Below are positions 11,989 through 23,976 of a DNA stretch of 64,000 bases, piece after piece (within the stretch, counting starts at the first letter, position 1; each line of letters starts with the position of its first letter). The translations under genes were made by a program, and so were the position numbers. A model generated the notes under the pieces. It saw only the letters and a list, made by a program, of their open reading frames with translations. It did no database searches and was not told the origin of the DNA. The DNA comes from Aaosphaeria pasadenensis (lineage: Eukaryota; Ascomycota; Dothideomycetes; Pleosporales), in NCBI GenBank assembly GCA_022813625.1, contig JAKLMB010000008.1:1-64000 (forward strand), given 5' to 3'.

Positions 11989-13333
11989 GTTGAAGAACAA
12001 TTACTAGCAACGTAAACGGGGAGGATGGAAGAGTGTTGATGTTGGTAGTCGGAGGAAGGCGAAGACGTAGAATAGTTTGGTGGTTAGTGACGGACGATTT
12101 TTGGGGTTGAGTTGGTGGGTTGTGATTGGCTGGCCAGGTGAATAGATGATTGGTCGGGATCGTCTGTCCCTGCGTCCCATCACATTGGAATGTACCTCCT
12201 TAGGTACCTACCTAAGGTACATACTCCATGGATGCAGTACTTGTATATAGACAGGCAACATCAGCTCGTTTGATGAGAGCAACACGAAGCATGAGGGATG
12301 AAGGGGGCAGGGAACATGTTCAGGCCCATATCATCGGAAATAATAATGAAGATGATCGGAAGCCTTCCATCTCATGCTTCTACAGAGTATTTTCCTTTCC
12401 TTTTATGGTACAATAATGTACGTATGTATACACCTAGGCAGACTTGTCACATACTCCCAAGCTCTACTCATCCATAAATATGTACTTAGATAGGTATTTA
12501 TGTAAGATCACTATCCAGATATTGTATGACAAGATCTCATGTCTTCTGGCCTTGGTAGTTTGATTATACTTCAAATTTAGATTCCAAACTTAACCATCAG
12601 TTAGCTCCGATAGACCAATCCAGATGATCATTGTTGCCGGCAAGGAAGTGCTAGTCTTCGACTTGTTTTTAAATTCCTGTAATTCTTATGAAAATGGATT
12701 TGTTACTCTTCAATGGCAATCTAGATAGCCATGCAATCATTTGGTTAGTATGCACGAAAGAGCGGCATTGCGAATGTTCTTGGGCGGTTCTGATCACCCA
12801 GACCCCGCTTTCTTGGGATCTTGGTGTCTCCTCTCCCAATCCCACAAGACTCATCCATCTGTAATACTCGTACTAAATTCAAAGAGGGAAACCGATAATA
12901 CAAAATAAGAAGCAACTAAAAAAAGGTAACTACACAGTACCATGATTAACTAATGATCCTAATGCCAACTGATACTAAGTTGAAGGCTCTAATTCACATA
13001 ATTCGGGTTCCTTTCTATTCGTACTGGTGACTGGGTACGAGTAGTAACGTAATGGGGGATCTGGACCATCCCGCCCCCGGTCGGTCGTTCTTTCCGCTCC
13101 ACTGAGTCCACTCTTTGACTCCTTCCCTCCGAAAGCTGTCCCATCCATTAGGTACCTCCAAGGCTCTAACCCCCACAAACTCCACCAAACACCAAACACC
13201 AAACTCATAACTCGTAACTCCATATCATATCTGCTCCATCCACTAACCTCCAGTCTCCCATCTCCCTGGCTATCCCCTCCTCTCCTCGCCATTCCCTACC
13301 CGACCGAATGTTGCCCGTCCCACCCTCGATGTC
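11989..13333. other. Divergent intergenic region between ATP12 and a Zn2Cys6 gene
   Basis: No gene is supported. It should contain both promoters. A near-perfect palindrome lies at 12198-12217. Bases about 12420-12700 are moderately AT-rich. Pyrimidine- and CA-rich sequence from about 13130 to 13320 looks like the 5' leader of the transcription-factor gene. Confidence 0.5.
12198..12217. repeat. 20-bp inverted repeat, 9-bp arms
   Basis: The arms CCTTAGGTA and TACCTAAGG are exact reverse complements separated by CC. It lies about 210 bases upstream of the ATP12 start. Related CCTAGGTA-like palindromes occur elsewhere in the intergenic DNA of this window. Confidence 0.85.
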
Positions 13334-16300
13334 ATGAGCAACAGCGCCCCGTCCTCCGCCGCCACCAGTGGTGTTGCTGTTGGTGCTGCTCAGCCGAGGC
13401 CGATCCGCTTCGTCACAAACCACGATGGCCCTTACGCGAAACGCAGGAGGATAAACTCTGCTTGCCTCACCTGTCGGAGGAAGAAGACGCGCTGCTCTGG
13501 TCAGTCCTCGATCTTCTTTACCCTAAATACTCGAATGCGCAAGTCCAATGACGAGATCGAATCCATGAGCTGACTCCATCCCAGGCGAACGGCCAGTCTG
13601 TGGTACATGCATCCAGAACAAACATGAATGCGCCGGCTATGGCCCCGAAGGCGATCCCCAGACTCATGCAGATGCCACCAGAGAGAAGAAGTCCGCGCGC
13701 AAAGAGAGCCTCCCTTCCGCAAATGTCCCCCTCCGAAAGCAGAAACCAGAGCCCGTTGCTGTTGCTGCTCCTCAGCCTATGCGACCACCACTGAACCAGA
13801 CCACCTCCAATGCCTCGCTCAGCTCCGACACCTCGATTCACCCCACTATATCAAAGCAGGATGACAATCCAGGTCTGTACAAGCTACGCGAAAATGGATA
13901 TCACATACTCATGGTGACCAGCTTTTTCCGGGTTCAGTCTCAGCACGCGCAACCGCATGCCCTACTTTCGATACTTCGGTCCGACGGCCATCATGCCAGG
14001 CTTCAGGCAGATGGTCGTAAAAGTCAGGGGGAAGCAGCACAGTACCGGCCATACTACATCTGATCGTACGTTTCCACAGAAATGGTCCCAACAACACCCA
14101 TATCAAGGATACAGCTGACCAAATGCAATAGCTGCGATAGAATCCTCCCCCGGACTTCCGCCGTCCGTAGGCTCGCCGCCCACAATCGAAGCGCGCACTC
14201 CCGTTGAGATACCCGTCTATGACACCTCCACCATGTCCCCTAGTCCTCTAATTACACATCTTTGCAAATTGTTCTTCGTCCACCTCGGCTGTACTTTTCC
14301 TTTCCTGCAGAGAGAGCGGTTCATGCGCGATCTAGAAGAAAAGCAAGTCGACGCCATATTAGTCGATGCAGTCTGCGCATTAGCTGCAAGATTCTCCACG
14401 CACCCACTGCTGACTGGCAGCGTCGATCATCACAAAGACATCGAAGGCGAACCTTCAAAAGTCCAACCATCCGAGTATGGCCAGGCCTTTGCCCAGAGAG
14501 CCAAATCTGCCATTCCAGATGCTTTCCCTTGCCCATCTGTGGCTGTAGTGCAGGCCGCACTCATTCTGGGCTACGATGAATTCGGAGCCAATCGGGACAG
14601 TGGCCTGTGGATGTACCTTGGAGTTTCCATTCGAATGGCACAGGACTTGGGAATGCAGACTCTGGAAGGTCTGAAATATGAGGGTCGAGATGGCCCCACT
14701 CCCAATTCGGTCTTCACCGACCCGGACGGTGGCAATCGTCCCCATCAGAGCATCACGGGACAATATCAGAGGAAGGGTAGCGCTCATGCAGAAGAGGAGC
14801 AACGAGCTGTGGAGCGTGAGCGATTGGACACGTTCTGGTCTCTCTTCTTCCTGGATCGCGTGATCTCGTCAGGTACCGGCCGGCCAGTCACCCTGCGCGA
14901 CAAGGACATTGAGATCTCATTTCCCAGCATGGCCGATGTGGATCCTGCTTCTGGGTATCCGTTACCTTTTCCACCGCTCATCCGCATCATACATCTATAT
15001 GGCCGAGTCACCGATTTACTGAACAGTGTTAAGGAAAAGTCGCACATGACAGAGGATTTGAGGAAGCAACTCGATACACTGGAATACCACCTTACAGAAA
15101 TCTACCAAGGCCTTTCGCCCAGGCTGCACTTCAATGCCCTAAATTTCCAGCAATACGTCAAGATCAACCAAGGAACTAATTTTCTGCTTCTCCACTGTTG
15201 GTTCCACACGTTGATCGTACTTTTACATCAGCCTACATTGCTGAAAACATTCGAGGGCAATATAGAGCACCTTTCAAGCAACAGCCGCGAACTGTCAATG
15301 TCATCTGCGAAGACAGTCGCTGACATCTTGGCGTTCACAGACCTAATTGACGCGAAGACTGGCGTCGGGAACCCATTTACCAGGTGTGTATTCTCTTACT
15401 AGGTAGTTATATGTGGCGCATGACAGCTCACCTCGCGTAGTCAACCCATATACATTGCTGCATGTGCGTTTCTCAAGGAGACTGCATTGCATTCGGCTTC
15501 CTCGCAGCCACACTCACGTTTCTCCTCACCAGGAACCAATCAAAGTGTTGAACCTAGAGTGGACGAAAAGCCCTCGCTCGACCACATGAGATTTGATAGG
15601 GTACCCAACGTGCCCAATAGTGACCGCTTAAGCGTCGCGCATGAACACGATAAACAAGCAGCGAAACACACTCTGCTTGCTTCAGCCGCGAACCAAAACT
15701 ACCAACGGTGTTATCGAGCTCTCAAAGCCCTTGAGACCTATTGGGCGGGTGTTAAATATATCTTGACAGTCTTGGAGCAGAAGGCCAAGGGTGTCGGGGA
15801 GCCCTTGCTGTACACACGTGAAGAGATGGAGAGTGCACTGGAGGTTCCGACAACGGATCCTTCCTTCACAAGTCCTGGCTGGAGGCGCAAACTCAGTTGG
15901 GGTACGTACTTGACGGCCCAGGATCTAGAAGTAGACCCAACCAAAGTTCCTACAGCCATCAAACGCACCCGAACTCCGACCATACCTGGCTCTCCGATGC
16001 CATTGGCAACCCAGGGTAAGCTTTGTCTCACGGAATTTGCAAATGGCACAAGTTGCTAACAAATCAAAAGCAATTGGCTGGTCTCTAACCGGCACGATGA
16101 ACTCGCCGTCAACAAACGTTGCTGTTATGTACACAGCGGACAGTAATACTCGCGACAACAAATCTTTGCCCGATAGCACCCAGCCCTCCATAGCTTCGGT
16201 TCTGTCGAATGCCTCAACCGGCCATCGTGTGAAATTTGAGCCTAATTCGACTTCGGCGGGGTCGGCTTCTTCGCTGCCCATTTCCACGTCAACCCATCCA

Positions 16301-16741
16301 GCTTTCGATCCAACAAACATGCCACCACCGCCTAATAATAACAATAATAACTACAACACAATGGGTACCCCCGATCCAGTTTTGGTATCTGAGGCTGACT
16401 TGCTGTTGAATCTACACTCGCCCTTTTCTGCATCATCCCCAAGTGCAACACGCGCATCATTGGCGGGGGCCTATCAATCTCATCCACCCTCACTTGTAAA
16501 TCCCGTTGTATCCGCTACTCCGATACCCAACCCCCAGGACTTCTCGCCGACAGCCTTTGCGCAGTACCCTAATCCATCCGACAATTTTGGCGACATGGTC
16601 ATCGATACCCAGGATGTTGACATGTCTCTCCTGGGTCCAGAGATGATGCCGTGGGACTTGGAGTATCTGCCACATGATGTGCTATTCTATGGGGACGGAG
16701 GATTCAATGTAGGAGGCGACGGCGACAGAGAAGCTGGGTGA
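13334..16741 (+). CDS. Zn2Cys6 transcription factor with fungal-specific TF domain
   Basis: A nuclear DNA-binding regulator of 1031 residues. The exons are 13334-13499, 13585-13872, 13922-14065, 14132-15383, 15441-16015 and 16071-16741. The binuclear zinc cluster uses C44, C47, C54, C61, C64 and C71 (CLTCRRKKTRC, then PVCGTCIQNKHEC) and is split by intron 1. A basic KRRR segment just before it can act as nuclear localisation signal. The block TRNRMPYFRYFGPTAIMPGF is typical of one fungal subfamily. The fungal_trans regulatory domain spans about residues 220-520 (LCKLFFVHLGCTFPFLQR, and a DSGLWMYLGVSIRMAQDLG core). The C-terminal 250 residues are Ser/Pro/Asn-rich with an NNNNNNYN run and an acidic end, as expected of an activation region. 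The target genes cannot be told from sequence; the neighbours (ATP12, a rhodopsin-type protein) give no hint. Confidence 0.9.
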
Positions 16742-18975
16742 AGACGGAAGACTCCTGAGTGTATGAACGATAACCCTGCTTTTGATCTGGACGACCGCAA
16801 ACTCGACGTTATGACGAAGACTCGAAGCCAGATCAGGTTGGAGCCAGCTGCATGCCTCACCTCCTGAAGCGGCATACTAACCTACCATCTATGCATTCCA
16901 ACGAAACAAGGAGCAAGAGAAGAGCAGCTGCATCGACTTACTATTTCCGGAAGGACAATGAAATTCTGATCGATAGTGAGGGTAGCAATACCGGGGATTT
17001 TGCACAGAGAGAGTCAACACAACGTACTAGTAATACGGACTACGGTTGTGGAAGAAGTTACCATGACGGAAAGTGCGCGCAGGATGAGGCTGTATGGAGA
17101 TTCGGACCACGCAAGTGCAGAAGGCCGAAGGGATGTCCTGTTGTTTGTGCTTGTGTGTAGATCAAAGTGATGTAGATCTACTTTGGTGGGGAGATGCTGC
17201 AAGTAATTCATGTGTGAATGGTGGTAGGACATCGGGAACCACTTTGATATGGCCATCTCCACACCAAAGTCTTACCATGTACCCCTCTCTACGGTGTAAG
17301 ATATATGAAACGAGATGGAAGGAAACGAGGAAAGGGAAGGGTCAATCAATATTCGAAGACGACGAGTTCCGATGTTAACGGCAATTGATGGACATCGGAT
17401 GTTCTTGTAATTATGTGGGTTAGCGCCTCCATGTCATATCTGACCTCCATTACTTGTACCTTTCCGTCTTTCTACTCCACCAACCATCCCATCCTCGTAT
17501 CCACTTCTGGACATGCAGACAGACGCGTCTCACGTTTCATGTTTTGTCGCACAGCCTTACTCTCCAATATCTCGCGTTGGATTTTCTACGTCATTGAGCA
17601 TGAGAGAGGGTGGGATGGATTGCAACGGAATGTCTTGAAGCGCCATGCAGGCCTTGTTTTCTTACCGATGTCGATGTAGGGCATCAGAACATTGGAACGC
17701 CCTCGAACTATGTATGTATCACCGAATCAAGTTTCCAGAATTTAGCTTCAACAAAGGTCATTCACTTCAATTCAATGCATTTCTATGAGAAGGAGAAGAT
17801 TATGTCGAGTTACTCTATCTCACCACCTTGACACGCCGAGATCGCACACTTGTGTAGGTGCAGGTAAGCAGCCTGGTCCCGCGCGCCTGTGCAAGTTGCA
17901 TACACCGCTGCTTACTTGCCTTGAGCCGGAGTCCGACCATGTATGTATTGTACGTATTTTCTTTTCCACGTATTTTCGCATTCTTGACTCGTCGACCTTT
18001 TATCATGTCATGGTGGAGCCTATCGGAAATTTATATTCGTACTCTTCGAATAAAAATGCTCCTACACATGGCAGATGCATCGGGTTGGTCTGATTCAATG
18101 CCCAGAATAGCACATAAAAGAGCATGAGCAGGATCTCGAGATGTTGGCTACCTACAGCTTACTATTACAACACAAACAAATACACAGCCAATACAAAATG
18201 AACAATTTCGGTATGGTGGATGCATGAACTTTCGCGTGAGACCTGCGTTTGTACCACAAAGTGTTCGTTACTCCCCAGTGTCAGTCGTCGAGGGAAGAGG
18301 CGAAGGATCCTTGATCGGGAACCGAAGGTTTCGCTTAACCACAACCCAAACATGCGAATAAGACTTGATCTCAGGCTAGGGAAGGGGAGCTTAAGCTATG
18401 TCTGTCAGATAGACCTATGATTGACAGACAAGTTTTCTTCTCTCGTCGCTTACCTACATAGGGCTTTGGACATGCACGCACCTTTCTCATTCCCCGCTGG
18501 CGGAGAAATGAGCAAGGCGCCGCCAACATTATAACCCAAAACGGATTCGACGCCTGATTCCAACTATCATAACAACCTCCCAATCTTGCAGAAGCGTCCC
18601 GCAGGATCACTCCGTTAGCGAATCCGCCGACAAACCTTACCGCTAGTCGTTCAGGCTGTCCAAACATGATGACCTTGGCGATCTTTCGGTACGATCGGGG
18701 ATTTACCGACATGCAAGTTCGCTCGCCGTTGACGTCGTGGGTGGTCGTGCCATACTCATCCCTAAGGAAAGAAGAATGGTATACATACATGTCTTTGCCT
18801 CTTCACGACTGACATCCAGGAACATCAGTCAAGTACGACGACCCACTTGAGTTCCAATCTTCGACAAGAAAGCCACCTTTCCCTTTCCATTTCCTTTTGT
18901 CTTTGTTTGTTTCACGCTGGCCGGACGTCGGAAGTCGTCGACTGATCTGCGGACATCGCTTTCGTCTCGGAGATC
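16742..18975. other. Long intergenic stretch, no gene supported
   Basis: Several 60-140 codon open frames occur on both strands but none shows a domain, good codon pattern or splice support. The left part is the 3' flank of the transcription-factor gene and the right part the promoter of the membrane-protein gene at 18976. An unannotated non-coding RNA here cannot be excluded. Confidence 0.5.
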
Positions 18976-20634
18976 ATGACTACTGTCGCACCGCCGAATG
19001 GTGCAGTGGCCGAGCCACGCAACGATTTTCTCATTCAGTCTGAACTTATCGTCGTTTCTGTCGTGTTTTTGTGTCTTTCATTTGTGGCTATCTGCGGGCG
19101 GATATGGTCTCAAGTCAGGTACACGCCTAGACTGAAAGCTGAAGATTGTAAGCGTCTTGAAGATCTGGTAGGAATGCAAAGTACTGATTGCGAATAGATT
19201 CCCTTGTCATTTCTTTCGTAGGTGGTAAAGTGGATCAATTGTCACTTCACAGCTAATTTTCCAGGTTATCTTCGCCGCGTTCAATGGCGTCCTCTTCGCT
19301 GGATCGAAAGCTGGACTGGGCGAGCACGCATGGGATGTTGAATCGACCGCATTAGAGCGGGTTCGCCTGCTGTCGAATGTCCTCGATATCATCTATTCAC
19401 TCATGGTGCTCGCTGCGAAGGGTTCGGTTCTGTTCTGCCTTCTGTCTATTTTCCTCGCAGCCACTGGGGCTGAATCTGTCCGCTGGTCAATTTGGGCACT
19501 CCTAGCGTTCAATGGCCTCAGTTATACTGCTATCACATTCGTTCATATCGTTGCGTGCAACCCACGATCTAAGATATTTGATCCCTCCATCCAAGGAAAT
19601 TGTCTATCCCATGATGGGCTAAACACTGCGTTCGCAGCAATCAATCTCACGACGAGCGTTGCAATCTTTGCTCTTGCGATGGTGTTACTCCGGCAGTTAC
19701 ACTACACATTGAGCAGGAAATTAGCAATCTGTGGTATCTTCTTCGTCGGTCTTCTAGCATGCGTGACAGCTGCTGGTAGGCTGTTCTCTATCACAGGATA
19801 TGACTATAGGCGTGGAGACTTCACCATGGCATCCTTCCACGTCTACATCACTGCGTAGGTGTAGCAGCCCCCCAACATGTGAACCCACTAACACTGTACA
19901 GCATCGTCGAATATGGCTTCCTCGTTCTAATTGCCTGTCTTCCCGTGCTCACCCGCCACACCAGCTTGCTCGGCGACAGCCAGCGGCCTCGTGATTCCTG
20001 GCCTCGAGCTACCAACCTCCGCTGGGTCTCGCCAATCATCCCCATCGAAGAGAAATATAGATCCTCGTCCTACACCCAACTCAACCGTCCCAGAACCACA
20101 TCGTCAATTGGCAGCAAATCCCTCGTTCTCACACCACTCCAAACATCAACTCTCCCTCCGCCGCCGCCGCCTCCTCCAAAGCCAACGAGATACACCAAAT
20201 CCAAAGCGGCTACAAAACCCCACCCACCCCGTCCTCAACGACCTTCAACACCCCTATCCTCATATCCAGAAACTCAGCCCTCGGGCCCCTTCTCCAACCG
20301 CATCTCCCACCAATCCTACGACTCCTACATGACCGCCTCAATCGCCGGCATGCTAAATGGCGAAGCCGCACCTTCTGTCGCCGCTCCCCCAGGCTTGTCT
20401 CCCGCGTTCTCCGAGCGAACCGAGTACTTCACCATGCCTTCTCCTCTCGTCGAAGAGGCGAGACAGCTGACATTCACGCCCGTCGTTAACAGCGCTGCGC
20501 TAGACAAGCAGCAAGGCGAGGCGACGATGTTTGCGGAGATTACGAGAACAGCGGATGGTCCTGCTTCTCGTGAGAGAGTGCGGTCTGAGGGAGAGGAGCA
20601 GGGCGTGTGGTTCAAGAAGATGGATTGGGTTTGA
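18976..20634 (+). CDS. Rhodopsin-fold integral membrane protein (PTH11-related)
   Basis: A 504-residue plasma-membrane protein of the fungal rhodopsin-domain family, to which PTH11-like putative receptors belong. The exons are 18976-19147, a 20-nt microexon 19198-19217, 19265-19854 and 19902-20634. The microexon is needed to give the continuous membrane segment AEDYSLVISFVIFAAFNG. Seven hydrophobic segments can be counted between residue 22 (SELIVVSVVFLCLSFVAIC) and about 290 (IVEYGFLVLIACLPVL). The conserved family features are a short acidic KAED stretch after the second helix-connecting loop and cysteines in the extracellular loops (HIVACNP, QGNCLS). The C-terminal 220 residues are cytosolic, Pro/Ser-rich with a seven-proline run. 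It lacks an obvious CFEM domain, unlike PTH11 itself. The ligand is unknown. Confidence 0.85.
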
Positions 20635-21310
20635 GAACTTGGACATCAGCTCTCACCCGCCTTGGCTTTCCTGGGGACGAAATTGAGCCTTGACGATTCA
20701 ACGCCTCGATATACACTGCGATGACGCTACAACATCCGCTTCCGCATTTCTTTCAATGTCGACTCTTCCCTTGAATTTATTCGACATACATCTACCGCCT
20801 CCACTTCGTTACGTCCACAACAAACACAGCCACATCTCTTCATATCATTCGACATAAAACCTACTACTAGCCATTCAAGTCTTGTCCAGTCGTCCATCAA
20901 CACAGCGACATCCCTTTAGCGTTCTAGCGTTCCCGTGTCTTCAGCGAACATCCTTCGTCCGTCTATCAATCGTACCAAAAGTGTCCCACCGTCTCCTACT
21001 TACTCTCACTATCCTAATCCCATGATACCCCAATTAGATTATCTCACTTCTCACACTAAGTCTCACTTGTATATTCCTCTTCATTGCATATTTTACTTCC
21101 TCTTCTTGTACACTATTCCGGTTTACTGTCATTCTAGAACTTGGCGTTTGGGGGATCTGGGGAGTGTATGTTTACTCTGTGTATCTAGTTGTGACAATTA
21201 TTTGAGAATCATTGTTCTGGATTCCAACTCGTCTACCTTTTTGCCTCATATTTTAAGCTGTATCCTTTTCCATTCTAGTGCATTCTTCTTCGAAGACCGG
21301 CATATGGATA
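20635..21310. other. Intergenic region between convergent genes
   Basis: This is the 3' flank of the rhodopsin-type gene and of the MFS gene on the other strand. It is pyrimidine-rich with repeated CATC/TCGTCC motifs, and no ORF is supported. Confidence 0.5.
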
Positions 21311-23215
21311 TTACACTGACGAACCATCACTACTCCCACCCTCCTTAACCCTCTTAATTCCGTCGTAAAACCTCCTCTCAGTGAAAACCTTGACATCATC
21401 CTCTCCGTACGTCCTCCCTTCCCTTTTCGCCTTCAACTTCAATCTCTGGATCCGCATGACATCATACTCCGTATTCCTTGTCATCCACCAAGTCCACAAA
21501 TTACTAACCCACCCGGCAATGGTAAAGCTCGCCGCAATCGCAAACGAATTCTTATACCCATTATGCGCCCACTTCGACTGAAACAACTGCGGGCCAACCA
21601 CACCCCCCAACTGCGCAATCCCCGACTGCAAACCCAGCGTGAACGCCGTGCCCGTACTCCCCGTCAGCGTGGCGCTCCTCCACGCCCAGAAAGCCGGGAA
21701 GTACGACTGGTAGAACAGGGTGCCGAGGACGCAGGCGATGTAGATGCCGACGCGGGAGTGCGTGATGGCGAAGAACAGGACGAAGCAGACAACCATGCCG
21801 GACATGATGAACATTATGTAGGCTGGGCGCACGAGCCACGCGCGCGACATGAACCATGCGGAAAAGATGAGGCCGAGAAAGGCAGCGAAGCAAGGGGGGA
21901 GAAGGAGGAGTTGGTTGCGGGGCAGCCCGACGAAACCTAGGTTGGTTATTATGGTGGGAAGGTACCATGTTAGGGCGTAGCCGCTGTAGCATTGTCAGAA
22001 ACCTTGTGTTAAACGGTGAGTCGTCCTTCCCTTAGGGGGAGGAAAGAGTGGTTTGGGGATAGGAGGAGACGTACCCAAGGTTAACCAACGTCTGGCTGAG
22101 CATGAAACTCCAGATCAACCACTCGCTCAGCACTGTTTTGATCTCGTGCGTCGAAAAATCGGGATCACTCGTCAATGGCGCGTTCTCAGGAAGTCTCGTC
22201 TCGATGAACTCCTGCTCGCGGGCCGTGAACCAGCGATTACTCCTAGGAGACTTGGGGTAGTCCGGAAGATAGTACCAGACGACGCCCGAGAATAGGATGG
22301 TCACGATGCCCTCGAGGAGATACACCCAGCGCCAGGCGGACAAGCCCGCGACGCCGTCCATGTAGCTGATTCCGTAGGTCAATAGTGCGCCAACGATGCC
22401 GGAGACGTTGCTGAAGCAGAAATAGTAGGTCACGATTCGGCCTAGTTCTTCTGTGCGGTACCACGAGGAGTATTGTGCCATGACGCCAGGGAACATGCCG
22501 GCTTCGAACATTCTGTGGGGATGTTAGTTTGAGGTGAAACATTAGTATAGTGATCAGGATGAACTACGTACCCTAGAAGGAATCGCATGGCGTACATGTC
22601 GTGGCGGTTTCGAGCGGCAGCGTGGCATGCTGTGATTATGCCCCAAGTGAGGAAGATGCGAGCCTGCCAGTTGTGTGGCAGCATACGCTTTAGCAGAAGG
22701 TTGCTCGGAGCTTCGAAAACAATGTATGCGATCTGAATCCGTTAGATGGCGAGGCAGTGATGGATCGGTCGTGGTGAATGTACATACACCGTATATGGAT
22801 CCAACCCAGTTGTAGTCATTGGAGCTCATTTTCAGTTCTTTCAATACGTTGGAAGGCTTGCCGACTTGGAGAACCTTGACATTTGCGGCGTTATGAACAT
22901 CGATCTGGTCGTAACGTGTTAGTAAATGTTTACTCAACAAATATCAAAGCGCGGGCATACCTGCTTGATCATGAACATGATACCTGTAAGCAGAATAAAG
23001 CGCTTGTCGACCTTGCGCATAATACTCTTCTCCTCATCGGCAGTGAATGTTGCCAGGAAGGCTCTCTTCGCCTCGGGATCATCCCTCAGATTGTCGACAT
23101 CTGCACGCGACACAACGGCAGCTGCATTTTTACGGGATTGTACAGCGACATCATGATCGATGGTCACTGCTGGAACCGCTGTGACTTCGTGTTGAGGCTG
23201 CTTTGAAGAGCTCAT
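21311..23215 (-). CDS. MFS transporter, anion:cation symporter (ACS) family
   Basis: A 547-residue twelve-helix carrier resembling Tna1/Dal5-type permeases. The exons are 23215-22961, 22904-22788, 22732-22572, 22512-22075 and 21983-21311; introns are 55-91 nt. The N-terminal 80 residues are charged (EEKSIMRKVDKRFILL precedes helix 1). Diagnostic blocks are YNWVGSIYG joined to IAYIVFEAPSNLLLKR, RFLLGMFEAGMFPGVM, and GWRWVYLLEG-like ALSAWRWVYLLEG before helix 6. A loop PDYPKSPRSNRWFTAREQEF follows. The start codons of this gene and the FMN monooxygenase gene (23977, +) lie 761 bases apart and the genes are transcribed away from each other, so the carrier probably imports that enzyme's substrate. 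The substrate itself is not readable. Confidence 0.9.
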
Positions 23216-23976
23216 GCTGCAGATTTGTCCTGTAGCAGCAAACTACAACCCTTCATTCATCCGACATGTTCAAGATATTTATTTCCACACCTCTTATACA
23301 TGATAAGGCGTTCACTAGGATCTTGAACAGCCAAGAACACATGGGTGCAAGAGCCGAGCCAAGCATAGCAACAGTGGGCCTATTACCAAGGATTTCGTGA
23401 CGTTTTTATAGCTTGCATTGCTCCATGCAATTGGATTGAAACCATATCCGAAAGGCAAGATGCATGTCTCCGGTGATCGGAATCAAGATGAGGAGTGTTG
23501 TTTGGCGTGACTGTTCTGAGGATGGAGAGCCAAGAAGAATTGGAGATGCAAGATGGAGCTGAGATGGCGCAATTATGGTTAGGAAATCATCATCATGTCC
23601 CACCATTCCAATGTTCAATGTCTTGGAAAACCACTTCTCAACCAGTCGAATCATCATGATTAGGAGATAAGAGTCCTATTGTTCCCGAATTGAAGCCTCT
23701 CGCGTGGTAATAAGTGGAGTAAATCAACATGAGTTTCTCCGCATCTGCGGCACAGGACGTTGTCAGCGCTGGAGTATTCCAGCAAGCAGACGGCTAGTTG
23801 GAAGACGCAAGACGTGCCTCGCATTGTGTCAACCATATCATCGGTAGTATGTATCCTCCCTGAAGAAAGTATAATTAGTGCGAGTCATAACCATGTCTTG
23901 GGGTTCGTTGTATGACTTTCCTGTCAATCACACCCTCTCATAGACCAGTTCTCGACTCTCGATTTCGTTGTCCAAC
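23216..23976. promoter_or_regulatory. Shared divergent promoter of the MFS and FMN-monooxygenase genes
   Basis: 761 bases without a supported ORF lie between two outward-facing start codons. The position implies co-regulation of carrier and enzyme. No single operator stands out by eye. Inference from layout. Confidence 0.5.

Noticed and set aside
18371..18790. A 139-codon minus-strand open frame in the 16.7-19.0 kb gap.
   Set aside because: No domain, no splice partners and low-complexity-free but unfamiliar sequence; its position just upstream of a real gene suggests chance.
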